From positions 26,778,852 through 26,842,851 of the forward strand of contig OY743171.1 in assembly GCA_963555705.1 (NCBI GenBank): DNA of 64,000 nucleotides, given 5' to 3'. The position numbers and the translations under genes are program-made. The notes beneath the pieces were generated by a model. It had not been told where the DNA came from and made no database searches. It saw nothing but the letters and a program-made list of their open reading frames with translations. This stretch comes from Ligustrum vulgare. Lineage: Eukaryota; Streptophyta; Magnoliopsida; Lamiales; Oleaceae. Numbering within the stretch: the stretch's first letter is position 1; each line of letters begins with the position of its first letter. Positions 22,780 to 33,223 of this stretch are shown here, one piece after another.

Positions 22780-23906
22780 CAATTAAGATATTGTTCAAGC
22801 ACTCATATATTTTATGTCATTGCATCATTAAACATGCACTGTTTTGAGAGTCAAATGATTTTAAATGAAAAATGTGAAAAGTTCAAATTTTATCGAAATG
22901 TATGTATCTCATGTTTTAAGAAATAATGGGTGTAATTCTATGCCATGAAAGGTGTGAGTGGGAAATGGGGCGCGAGGGACCGGCGTACCCGAATTAAACC
23001 GCTTTTGTGGTGGTGAATATTAAACTGCTTTGCAGTGGTGATTGTTAAACCGCTTTGCGGTTGCAAATATTAATCGCTTTACGGTGGCAAATGTTAAACC
23101 GCTTTGAGGTGGAAAAGTGATAACCTGGTTCCAAATAAGGCGAAGTGCTCACTACATTCTGATTGGCTAGAAGATACACCAAGTGAGCTCACGAAAGTAA
23201 TGAAATGAAGTTTTGAAATGTTAAAGTGAAAGTTGGGGAAAGTTTGAAAGTTTTGAAATGTTAAAGTAAATGGGGATACATATTTCGAACTGTTTAAAGC
23301 ATTTCATGTCATGAACATGCATCACGTGCGCAAAGTTTACTTTCTGAGCTTTAGCTCACCCCAATCCCTCTCCAAAATTTCAGGTAATGAAAGTTAGGTG
23401 ATCTGAGGAGAGCACTTGGCGACAGACTCAGACAATACTGTAGTTTATTTCTTTTAAAATTGAATTAAAGATTTTTACAAGTTTTATTCCATTGATTATT
23501 CTTTTGTTGGTATATTCTTTAAATTATTTTGTTGGATTTAGTTTAAATAATTTATGGTATTTCATTGTTGATTAGTTTATTTCATATTTCATAAGTTGAA
23601 GAACTATTTACCTTGAGATGTTATCGTTGAGGAGTTTGAGAATTGATATTGAAGCTTGATTTTGAATTGTGGTTGGATGTTGAATGTCGGATTTTAATTG
23701 AGTTGAGATTTATGTTATAAAACAGTTTCATATCCCTCTACGGGTTGGCTAAGTCCAATTAATAGGGGATACTCTGTTGAAATTTCTTTAAAATAATTCA
23801 ATAGAAAAATGAAAATTTCAGTGTTTAATATGGTTTTTTTAGCATTAATAGTAAATGGAAGTTAACACGTCTAGGTTTATGATTCTAAACTTGGAGTGTT
23901 ACAATC
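22780..23906 (+). repeat. Chromovirus X, left LTR (truncated)
   Basis: Collinear with 32030-33143, ending TTGGAGTGTTACA. It includes a cluster of short hairpin units of the form ACCGCTTTGCGGT at 22994-23115. The outer two-thirds of the LTR is absent, and sequence left of about 22780 no longer matches. Confidence 0.75.
22994..23115. repeat. Tandem hairpin units in LTR X
   Basis: Five imperfect units of about 25-30 bp, each with the core ACCGCTTTGCGGT or a close variant (GCTTTGCAGT, CGCTTTACGGT). Each core is self-complementary around TTT. A shorter, changed version lies at 32252-32330 in the right LTR. Confidence 0.8.
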
Positions 23907-24537
23907 TGGGAAGTTTTCTCATGGAGCGTGCCAGTAAGGATAAATCAAACTGAAGAGACTCATGTTGATACAGTGGGGACAGTACATCATCGAATCCATT
24001 AGGCAAACAAGGAACTTAGAAGAAAAAAGATAACACTAGTTAAAGTTAGTGATGGCAATGGGCCGAGCCAAGCCGGCTCGGCCCTTTAAGCTCATTGCTC
24101 GTCTCGTCTTAGCAACAAGCCCAACTTGTGGCTCGTGTTAGACAAGCCGAACTTCGGCTCGGCTCTGCTCGGCTCGTCACTCAAGGGTCAAGCTCGGCTT
24201 AGCACTTGAGCTCGCGGCTTGTGTTAAACAAACACGAGTCGAGCTCGTGGGCTCAGCTCGTAACTCGTGTTTCACAAGCCATCCATGAATAACGAGCCGA
24301 GCCGTGCTCAGTTCGTTTTTGCATTTGCTTGGTTGGCTCGTGTTCGAGCACGTGAGTTGGACGAGCCGAGCCACTCGTGGCTCGTGATTTGATGAGCCGA
24401 ACCGACGAGCCGGAGAGCCGCTTGGCCCATTTGCCATCTCTAGTTAAAGTCCTTTGCAGGGATGATGCAGTAGAAGAGTCTACTTGAGAACGCGATGATG
24501 AAATGCGGACTAAGTATCCACATTTCTTTGGAAAATT
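23907..24537 (+). pseudogene. Chromodomain end of X pol, interrupted
   Basis: Reading 23907-24046, then 24451-24537, then 30195-30231, gives the C-terminal part of a chromovirus integrase/chromodomain. KKITLVKVLC is followed by a segment ending DEMRTKYPHFFGKF and then a short acidic tail before the purine-rich AAGGGGTAAGGAAC. In chromoviruses this domain targets integration to marked chromatin. A TGA stands where Trp is expected in the EExTWE core. The domain is split by the hAT MITE (24047-24442) and by the Harbinger-like MITE (24541-30191). Confidence 0.7.
24047..24442. mobile_element. hAT-type MITE
   Basis: Terminal inverted repeats TAGTGATGGCAATGGGCC and TAGAGATGGCAAATGGGCC (right end, complement). 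Exact 8-bp target duplication GTTAAAGT (24039-24046 and 24443-24450). The 396-bp body is crowded with GGCTCG and GAGCCG motifs and codes for nothing. It depends on a hAT transposase from elsewhere. Confidence 0.93.
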
Positions 24538-25042
24538 TTAGGCCATGTTCTCTTTGCTGTTTTGAGGTAGTTTTATGTTTTTATTTTCGAAAATACAAAA
24601 ACGCGTTCTCTTTACCATTTTTGAAAATGCATTTGGAAAAACAAAAAAAAAATTATACACAAAATGCAAAACGCTCAAAACCTCGTTTTTGGCGTTTTAA
24701 GTGTATTTCAATAAAAAAATGTTCAAAATGCGGAAAACTGGTTTTGAGAATTTTTATTTTAGTTTTTTAAGAGTTATCCTAGCTTGGAACTAAGTTTAAA
24801 ATAAAATTTTTTTTTTTTTTGGAGAATTATCCTAGCTTGAAACTAAGTTTAAATAAAGTCGTCGTCGTTGTTATTGTTTTTTTTTTTAAACTAAGCCTAA
24901 AATAAAGTTTTATTAAATTCAATATCAACATTACAAAAAAAATTAAGTGGGAATTCTTGTTATATTTCAAAATATGCCTTAATAAATGGACTCTGATGGT
25001 TTTGAAAGAACTTGTATTTTCTGGATTTTAATAGAACCAGAG

Positions 25043-26795
25043 TGATGTGTTCCGGAAAAGGCGTCAAAAATGAGAAATCAAAATACGGAAAAATCAACAA
25101 TATTCTACATGAGAAAATGAACAAGTTTCATGTTGGGCTCGAGTCACGATTCAATTCATGTCAAAGGATCAAAAATCAAGGCAGAAGGGCTTTTACAGAC
25201 GTAACTTCCATAATTACGGCCGTAACATTATCAGCGCACAATTTGGGCAGAACAGAGTTTACGGCCGTAACTTGGGTTCTCACACCGTAACTAATCCATG
25301 GAATTTCACGACCGTAACATCAATCTTCACGGCCGTAACTAAAATTGAGACATTTTATCAGAGAAGGCCTTACGGCCGTAAGTCCGACTTTTACGGCCGT
25401 AGGCAGCGCGAATCAGATTTTCGGGATTTTTAGCCCCTGTTCTCTTTGCTGTTTTGAGGTCGTTTTCTGTTTTTATTTTCGAAAATGCTAAAAACACGTT
25501 CTCTTTATCATTTTCGAAAACGCATTTTGGAAAACAAAAAAAACTTTGTACACAAAACGGAAAACGCCCGAAACATCGTTTTGGGCGTTTTGTGTGTATT
25601 TCGACAAAAAATGTCCAAAACGCGGAAAACGCGTTTTGGGAAATTTTTTTTTTTTTTAATAGAATTATCTTAACTTAGAACTAAGCTTAATATAAAGTTT
25701 TTGTTTTTATTTTTATTTTTTTTATTATTTTTTTTAGAATTATCCTAGCTTGGAACTAAGCTTAAATAAAGTTTTTTTTTTTTTTTGAGAATTATCCTAA
25801 CTTGGAACTTAGTTTAAATAAAGTTTTATTGAATTCAATATCAACATTACAAAAAAAAATTAAATGAGAATTCTTGTTGTTATATTTCAGAAAATGCAAC
25901 GATAAATGGACTCTGGTGGTTTTGAAAGAACTTGCATTTTCTGGATTTTAATAGAAGTAGAGCTTTCTCAAATCCCGAACCTGACCAAACTGTGTTAATA
26001 TAGACTTTTAATGCTCACATTAGTGTGTTGTATGTAACCATATTTTTAGTGTATTGTGAAAGGAAATTTGAGTTGGAGTTAGTAATATTCTGCAAGCAAA
26101 TTAATTAAAAATAGTTTAAATAGTGTTCTGCAAAATTTCAAACAGAACGTGTTTTCCAGCTTTTCATTTTCAAAAACAGTTTTTAGAAATGACAAACCAA
26201 ACGCGTTTTCAGCAAATTTGAAAACAAAAAATGAAAACACAAAACACAAAACATTTTCGAAAATGAAAATACAAAATAAAATACAAACAGAACGCAACCT
26301 TAGTATTTCAGTTGATTTGTATTTCCTTTATTGGTTTTTAATTCTTTTTCCAATGTTGGTAATTTTGGTTATTTTAGCTATTTTAGCATAATTAGGATTC
26401 TATTCAGAGTCAGTTAGCGACTAGGGTTTATTTTGCCTATTTATATGCTTTTCCATTCAATGTAAAAACAGAATACTTTTGATGAATAAAATTATTGAGT
26501 GTTTTTACTCTCTCTAAAGGTGAGGATTTTCCCTTTAAACATCGAACTTATCAAGATTCAAATCTTTTGGCGTTCAAAACAATTGAACTTATCAAGGATC
26601 TGGACATTCCTTGTGGCGTTCCCCTTTTGTGGTTCTTATATCCGCATCGTAACGGGTCTCGGGTTTAATATACCCCTGGTTCTTGCGTCATGAGGTCGGG
26701 GTTGCATTGTTATCGTCCGTTCCAACCTGGATTCGGAACTTTCCAAGCGTTATTCCGCGAGCTACGACGAGGACCCCCTTCCCGGGTTCTCATCA
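25043..26795 (+). repeat. Element D, left LTR (contains MITE 1)
   Basis: Begins TGATGTGTTCCGG and ends CTCATCA. After subtracting MITE 1 and one TTA it is about 883 bp against 893 bp for the right copy. Palindromes of the ACGGCCGT type lie at about 25190-25405. The region after 26303 should contain promoter and leader sequence; no TATA box is obvious. Confidence 0.93.
25433..26299. mobile_element. Harbinger-like MITE 1 in left LTR of D
   Basis: 867 bp, beginning GCCCCTGTTCTCTTTGCTG and ending AACGCAACC, with TTA target copies at 25430-25432 and 26300-26302. The right LTR of D shows the empty site at 29354-29356 with a single TTA, so the insertion is proved by comparison. Ends are imperfect inverted repeats (GTTCTCTTTG against GTTCTGTTTG) and the flanks are A/T-rich with TTTTCGAAAA palindromes. 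Confidence 0.93.
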
Positions 26796-26797
26796 TA

Positions 26798-26809
26798 TGG
26801 TATCAGAGC
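26798..26809 (+). promoter_or_regulatory. Primer-binding site of element D
   Basis: TGGTATCAGAGC lies two bases after the left LTR end. It is complementary to the 3' end of plant initiator tRNA-Met and sets the start of minus-strand cDNA synthesis. Confidence 0.92.
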
Positions 26810-27399
26810 TGGACTCTGAATTCAGGTTCTTGTGTTTTTCTATCCAGTTTGATTTTTATGTTTATCATCGAGTCCCATAAAAATCATCCATATCCTATTT
26901 TTGTTATTTGAGTCTTTGTTTTCAATTTTTCTTGTTCTTCTTACCATTAAATTTTTTTTCCAGTTTGATCCATAAGAGTCGTCCTAAAAAAATCAAAAGT
27001 GTTTTTCTTATTCGATTGTTTTCCAAATCCTGTCCCTTTTGTTTTGTTGCCTTCGTGTCGAATTTTCAGATTTATATTAATAAAAAAAAATTATTTATTT
27101 ATTTTTAATTTTTTATTAATTCCGAAAATTCATCATAATTCAAAAAAAAAAAGTCACTCCGAAATTCAAGAACCACTTTCATGAATTTCCTTAAATTCTT
27201 GATAATTCCATGCCTTCCAAGTCAAATTAAAATTCTTGATATTCTTTCTTTCTAGTCAAAATTCAAGAACCACTTTCTTGAATTTCCTTAAATTCTTGAT
27301 ATTGTTTTCCTTTTTGAGTCAACATTAAATTCCTTCTTGATATTTGTAAATATCTGGACCCTCTTATTTTGAGTCTCTCAAATTTTTGAAAGTTACATA

Positions 27400-27794
27400 A
27401 AGGGATGAATTATGAGTTCGATCCTACCTTCCAGACTAGGTGTCATGTGGGCAGTAAAGTGTGCAATATTATTATTGATAAGTAGTATTATTGCGATCTG
27501 GCCAGTACCACCATGGTTGAGGAGTTGGGCTTACCTTTACTACCACATCCCAATCCTTATAGGCTGACGTGGTTAAAGGAGTGTGGGCAGGTAAATGTAA
27601 CCCACGGGGTTATGGTGAAATTGTCACTTGGGAGATATAGCGATGAATTGTGGTGTGATGTGGTGCCTCTAGAATCTTGTGACATCTTGTTGAGTAGATC
27701 ATGGAAGTGTGAGAGGAAAGCAGTCTATGATAAGCCCTGGAATATATATATAAATTTGTTAAGGATTGGAAAAGTATTAAGCTTATGCCGTTAA
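27400..27794 (+). pseudogene. Element D protease remnant
   Basis: The frame at 27513-27794 keeps the retropepsin C-terminal half: MVEELGLPLLPHPNPYRL, DELWCDVVPLESCDILL and a changed version of the LLGRPW motif (SRSWKCER). The N-terminal part with the catalytic Asp (27440-27512) is in another frame and lacks a clean DSG/DGG. It is inactive. Confidence 0.7.
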
Positions 27795-28593
27795 TCCCGG
27801 AACAAATACTTGAAGAGAAAGTATTGCGAGAAAAGAGGGATGAGCAAAGAAAATTCGGAGATGATGAATGGAGTATGAAGGCTGAATTCATGGAGATGGG
27901 CAAGAAATTAATACAACTAAATAAAGAGATGAAGGCACAAGAGGCTAGAAAAAAGTTATCCAAGTTGCAGAGAGAGAAAGGGGAATAGAGGAGGTAGTTA
28001 AATTACAAGAAAAGCCTTTGAATATGATTGTTAAGAAGGAGGGAGACTTGAGGAACGAGTTAGAAGATAAAAAATTGTGTAGTGTTGAGAAGGTGCCTAA
28101 TCATGTCGATAAAATTATTTATGAGGAGGTGCATGAGCAAAAGCATGAGAAATTAGGAGAGGTGATTGAACCCATAAATTTAGAAGTGGAGGTTGAGTGT
28201 GCAAAAAAAGAAATTGAAGTAGTTGATCAAACTCCGAGTCTTGAAGTATAAAATAAAATTGTTGAAGAGGAGATTGAAAATAACATTGTTGACAATGATA
28301 GGAATGAATTGGAAGTTGGGGTAGAAGTTCAACATTTGAATGTTGAAATTGTCAATAAAAATATTGAAGAGGTGGTTGAATGTGAAAAATTAGAAGAATT
28401 TGTTGAGAAAAAAGAAGAGAATGAGCAAGAAAGTATATTGACTTTTGGAGGCGACGAGAAGGGCCTCGTGGTGGGAAAAAAAGTTGTGGAGGTTTTGTAT
28501 CATGAGTACAAGGATCCATACCTTGTGCATGGAGACGCTAACATTTCCCTCCCCATTTTTTTTAAATCTTTCTTGCAAGTTCATTGTGCATAG
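27785..28593 (+). pseudogene. Element D acidic linker and RT leader remnant
   Basis: Three nearly continuous open stretches (27785-27988, 28018-28251, 28309-28593) are rich in Glu, Lys and Val and look like a charged coiled-coil linker. The last ends with YHEYKDPYLV and NISLPIFFKSFLQ, the counterpart of the RT leader in A (NIPLPSFAISLLQ). RT itself is missing beyond this point. Unusually long linker compared with A and C. No known function beyond a spacer within the polyprotein. Confidence 0.6.
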
Positions 28594-28965
28594 AAGTCTG
28601 ATTTCTATCAACCTTGGTCAATTCCCCTCGTGTTTCAATACCTTCTTGTCTACAAATTGGAGGAGCATCATTTATTGAATGCATGTCAGGGAATCGACAA
28701 TTTTCCGTTTGATCCAGGAGGTACAGTTTGATTTTTCAAGAACAACTCCATGATTCAGGACGAATCATCCTAAAGGAGGGAATGGTACGAATCAGGGTGG
28801 GCTTGACGGGAAAATCTATAATTCAAGCCAAAACAAGAAGTCAAGCAGGTTCGGAGAACGTCAGATCAAACATTGCTTGTACGAAGATGGTTCGAGGCTA
28901 AACCAAGTGAGCAAGCCAATAACAGTTTTATGATTCAGAACGAATCATCTTAAAGGAAGAGGTGA

Positions 28966-29858
28966 TGATGTGATCCGGAAAAGACGTCAAAAATGAGAAA
29001 TCAAAATACGGAAAAATCAACAATATTCTACATGGGAAAATGAACAAGTTTCATGTTGGGCTCGAGTCACGATTCAATTCACGTCAAAGGATCAGAAATC
29101 AAGGCAGAAGGGCTTTTACGGATGTAACTTCCATAATTACGGCCGTAACATTATCAGCGCACAATTTGGGCAGAACAGCGTTTACGGCCATAACTTGGGT
29201 TCTCACGACCGTAACTAATCCATGAAATTTCACGACCGTAACATCAATCTTCACGGCCGTAACTAAAATTGAGACATTTTATCAGAGAAGGCCTTACGCC
29301 CGTAAGTCCGACTTTTACGGCCGTAAGCGCCGCGAATCAGATTTTCGGGATTTTTAGTATTTCAGTTGATTTATATTTCCTTTATTGGTTTTTAATTATT
29401 TTTCCAATGTTGGTAATTTTGGTTATTTTTGTTATTTTAGTTATTTTAGCATAATTAGAATTCTATTCAGAGTCAGTTAGCGACTAGGGTTTATTTTGCC
29501 TATTTATATGCTTTTCCATTCAATGTAAAAACAGAATACTTTTGATGAATAAAATTATTGAGTGTTTTTACTCTCTCTAAAGGTGAGGATTTTCCCTTTA
29601 AACATCGAACTTATCAAGATTCAAATCTTGTGGCGTTCAAAACAATTGAACTTATCAAGGATCTGGACATTCCTTGTGGCATTCCCCCTTTGTGGTTCTT
29701 ATCTCCGTATCGTAACGGGTCTCGGGTTTAATATACCCCTGGTTCTTGCGTCGTGAGGTCAGGGTTACATTGTTATCGTCCGTTCCAACCTGGATTCGGA
29801 ACTTTCCAAGCGTTATTCCGCGAGCTACGACGAGGACCCCCTTCCCGGGTTCTCATCA
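28966..29858 (+). repeat. Element D, right LTR
   Basis: 893 bp, TGATGTGATCCGG to CTCATCA, nearly the same as the left copy without the MITE. Eight palindromes at about 29117-29330. The preceding purine-rich AAAGGAAGAGG (about 28953-28963) is the polypurine tract. Confidence 0.93.
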
Positions 29859-30231
29859 CAGAGTTTCACCAAATCCCGAACCGGACCAAGCTATATTAAT
29901 ATAGATTCTTAGTGCTCACATTATTATGTTGTAGGCAACCATATTTTCAGTGTATTGTGAAAGGAAATTTGAGTTTGAGTTAGTAGTATTCTGCAATAAA
30001 ATTAATTAAAATTAGTTTAAGTAGTATTTTGCAAAATTTCAAACAAAAGTGTTTTTCAACTTTTCATTTTCAAAAACAGTTTTCAGAAATAATAAACCAA
30101 ACGCGTTTTCAACAAATTTGAAAATAAAAATAAAAACATAAAACATTTTCAAAAATAAAAATACAAAATAAAATACAAACAGAACGTCACCTTAATTTCG
30201 AGGGCGAAATTTCTTTCAAGGGGTAAGGAAC

Positions 30232-33143
30232 TGTAATACCTCTTAATACCTCTTTTTTATTTTTACGTGCATCGTTAAATTACTCGTAATTTTTAAGTTA
30301 ATGTTATTATAAATTTTAAATTTTTATAATTATTATTGTCTATAATTTGAATTAATTGTTTGCAGTGGAAGGACTTGGGCGTCATCTCGATCAATGTGTC
30401 AATTAGAAAGTTCATAAATTGTTTACGTGTAATTCTGTGGCTAATTGTTTTTTTTTTTAATTGTTAAGTTGTGGCCTAAATTACATTTCTTAAAATCGGG
30501 AAAAAGTTTAGTGACTTTTTGGGAGTTATTTGGAAGTTATTCACTTAATTAAACATAGTAGGAGATTTGAGGGATAAAATAAATTCCAAAAGATTAAAAC
30601 TTTTAATCCTAACCTAAACATCTCAATCCCGACATCGCTCTCTTTCTCTCATAATAATTCCGCGGTTCTCACCTCTCCCTCAAACGAATCCGCCGCCCCT
30701 CACTCTCTCGCCCCTATCTCGTCGCCGTCAGCCCTCACGTCCATTTCCCCCACGGTAAAACCACTCCTCTTCTCCCTCCATCACGCTGGGCATGGTCACA
30801 CACTCACGCGAACGCACACGCGTTTACACTCACACTCACACACGAAACACACATGCATATGTTGATGTCAATGTCCGTATATATGTTGAATGTATTTATA
30901 TATGTGAAGATTTTTCATATTTTTCTATTTAAATTTAGTTAGATTTCGATTTTTAACAGTTAAATTGGAGATTGTGTGATGTTATATATGTATGTATTTA
31001 TTTAAATATCGTCCTTAAGTATAAATTGCTGATTTCTTAAATGTTTTGATTAAATTCTCGAATTTTAGATTTATCTATGATTTTGGATTTATAGTTTGTA
31101 AATTCAGATTTGGGAAAATTATATATATGTATACTCCTTTCGTCCCACAAAGATAGACTTACTTATATTTTCACACGGATTAAGAAAACATAATTAATAT
31201 AGGTTGGAACTATAAAATTACTACATTCTACCTACATTCTACCTAATATACCCCTACATTAAATAATGAATTGTTTATATTTGTTGATAACAATATTAAT
31301 ATACTCTTAGAAAGGAAAGTGGCCTATCTTTGTGGGGCAAACAAAAAAAGAAAACAAGTCTAACTTTGTGGGGCAAACAAAAAAAGAAAACAAGTCGATC
31401 TTTGTGGGACGAAAGGAGTATTATGTAAATTTTCAGATTTAAGTCTAATTTCGAATTTATTAATTGGAATTTTTGGTAATGTATAGATATACATGTGTGA
31501 ATTTAGATTTAGACTTTGCTTAAATTTCGAAGCTAAATTGTTAATTTTCAAATTATGAATAACTAGAATTGTAATTGGGTAATTTTGAAAAGTTAGTTTA
31601 AGTTATGTAATTTTGAGTTTGAATTAAACGATGAGAAAACTTTCTAAAGTGCATTGTAATTTATTTTTTGTTTAGAATATGATTTTGTGTGTTTTGGTTA
31701 TAACGTAAGGATACCTCGGGTTAAATTGAGGTTTAACGTCGGTTAGGAGTTCTGTTAGTATTAAAAGATTTATGGATATGTGATTTTGTAAATAAAAGTT
31801 ATATTTTGTTGATGAATGGAAATAATTAGGACATTTGGTACATTGACGTCGTGGGCAACCAAGACTTCCACCTGCTATTTAAGTAAATTAACTACTAAGG
31901 ACGTCAGGTAAGTAAACTTCCCATATTTTCATCAAAGTAGAAAGTTAATGGTAATTAATGTGCTTAAGTGACTTTCGTGTTAATTATCTAATTTTGATAC
32001 TTTTGGTTTACGATATGCAAGTATGTGTATTTAAGGAAATGTTCAAACATGCACGTTATCATGTCAGTGCATCATCAAGCATGCATTGACATTGAATTCA
32101 AGAAATCAAATGTTTTTCAATGAAAGAAATGTGTAAAGGTGCAAGTTTGTTCAAAAGTTATATATCCCAAGTTTTTAAGAAAGAATGGGTGCACTCCTAT
32201 GTCATTAAAGATGCGAGTGGGAAATGGGGTGCGGGACACCGGCATACCCGAATGTAATGAACCACTTTGTAGTGGAATAAAGTGAATGAGCCACTTTGTA
32301 GTGGAAGAAATGTTAACCGCTCTGCGGTTTTACCGGTAGATGTGATCTGGTTCCAAATAATAATTGTTCATTGTTATCTGATTGACTAGAAGATGCATCA
32401 AGTGAGCTCACGATGGAAATGAAGTAAATGTTTTGAAATGTTTGAATGGAAGTTTGAAAAGTTGTTAGTTTTGAAAAGTTAAAGTAAATATGGATACATA
32501 TTTCAAAGTTTTTAAAGCATTTCATGTCATAAGCATGCATCACTTGCACAAAGTTTGCTTACTGAACTTTAGCTCTCCCCAATCTCTCCCCAATATTTCA
32601 GGTGATGAAAGCTAGATGATACAAGGAGAGCATTTGGTGAAAGATTCAGACAGTACTCGTAGTTCATTCTATTTTAAAATTGAATTAAGGATTTTTCATA
32701 AGTTTTTATCGGTTATTCTTTAATCGTTCATTCTTTAAATTGTTTTGGTTGGAATTAGTTTAAATAAGTTATGGCATTTCTAATAATGTTTATATTATTA
32801 CTTATCTCACTTAATTGAAGCTTATTGATATAAAATTTTGTGTTGAGGAGTTTGAGATTGATTTTGGAATAGTGTGGTGATGTGGGAGTTTGATATAGAA
32901 TTGTGGTTGAATGTTGAATATTGAATTAGCTGAGATTTATACTTTTAAAATGGTTATGATGTCTGTCTACAGGTTGGTTAAGTCCAATTTATAGAGGAGA
33001 TTGTGCTGAAATTTCTATAAAATTTTATAATAGAAAATGAAAATGTTGAGGTTTTAAATGATTTTTTTCCGCATTTAAGTAATAAAAAATAAAAATAAAA
33101 AGTTAACATCCTAGATTTAAGATTTTAAACTTGGAATGTTACA
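30232..33143 (+). repeat. Chromovirus X, right LTR
   Basis: Begins TGTAATACC after the purine tract and ends AATGTTACA. About 2.6 kb without the Stowaway MITE. A pyrimidine-rich, GC-rich segment at about 30640-30800 resembles a plant 5' untranslated region. The distal third matches the left LTR. Long LTRs of this kind are usual in the Tekay/Del chromovirus lineage. Confidence 0.75.
31134..31418. mobile_element. Stowaway-like MITE
   Basis: Ends CTCCTTTCGTCCCACAAAG and its complement, flanked by TA on both sides (31132-31133 and 31419-31420). This matches the Stowaway (Tc1/mariner) pattern. Near the right end a segment with CTTTGTGGGGCAAAC is tandemly doubled. It sits inside the right LTR of X. 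Confidence 0.92.
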
Positions 33144-33223
33144 ATAGGAGCACTCAAGATCAATGAACCTACTTATGTTTTAATTTCTCTTTATATGAAC
33201 TTGACTCGAAATAAAAGATAAAA

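Larger units (their letters stand above)
25043..29858 (+). mobile_element. Gypsy-derived non-autonomous element D
   Basis: Exact target duplication CAGAG (25038-25042 and 29859-29863). The left LTR is 25043-26795 (including MITE 1), the right LTR 28966-29858. The primer-binding site TGGTATCAGAGC follows the left LTR at 26798-26809, and a purine tract precedes the right LTR, so it reads rightward. The internal 2.2 kb keeps only a decayed protease, an acidic linker and the RT leader; gag, RT, RNase H and integrase are missing. LTR ends and palindromes relate it to A, B and C. Confidence 0.93.
24541..30191. mobile_element. Harbinger-like MITE 2, split by element D
   Basis: Begins GGCCATGTTCTCTTTGCTG and ends AACGTCACC, with TTA on both sides (24538-24540 and 30192-30194). 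Its two halves (24541-25042 and 29859-30191) match the left and right halves of MITE 1 at 25433-26299. About 830 bp without element D. No transposase is encoded. A 3-bp TTA duplication suggests the PIF/Harbinger group. Confidence 0.88.
22690..33143 (+). mobile_element. Chromovirus (Ty3/gypsy) X, gutted and heavily nested
   Basis: Related LTR copies occur at about 22780-23906 and 30232-33143. Between them, after removing nested elements, only about 270 bp remain, and these read as the chromodomain end of pol followed by a purine-rich tract and the right LTR. The rest of the coding region and the start of the left LTR are gone. The loss presumably preceded or accompanied the nested insertions. 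No target duplication is visible because the left end is missing. Confidence 0.75.

Noticed and set aside
24177..24437. 86-codon minus-strand open frame in GC-rich sequence
   Set aside because: It lies wholly in the hAT MITE with its repeated GGCTCG motifs; composition alone keeps it open.
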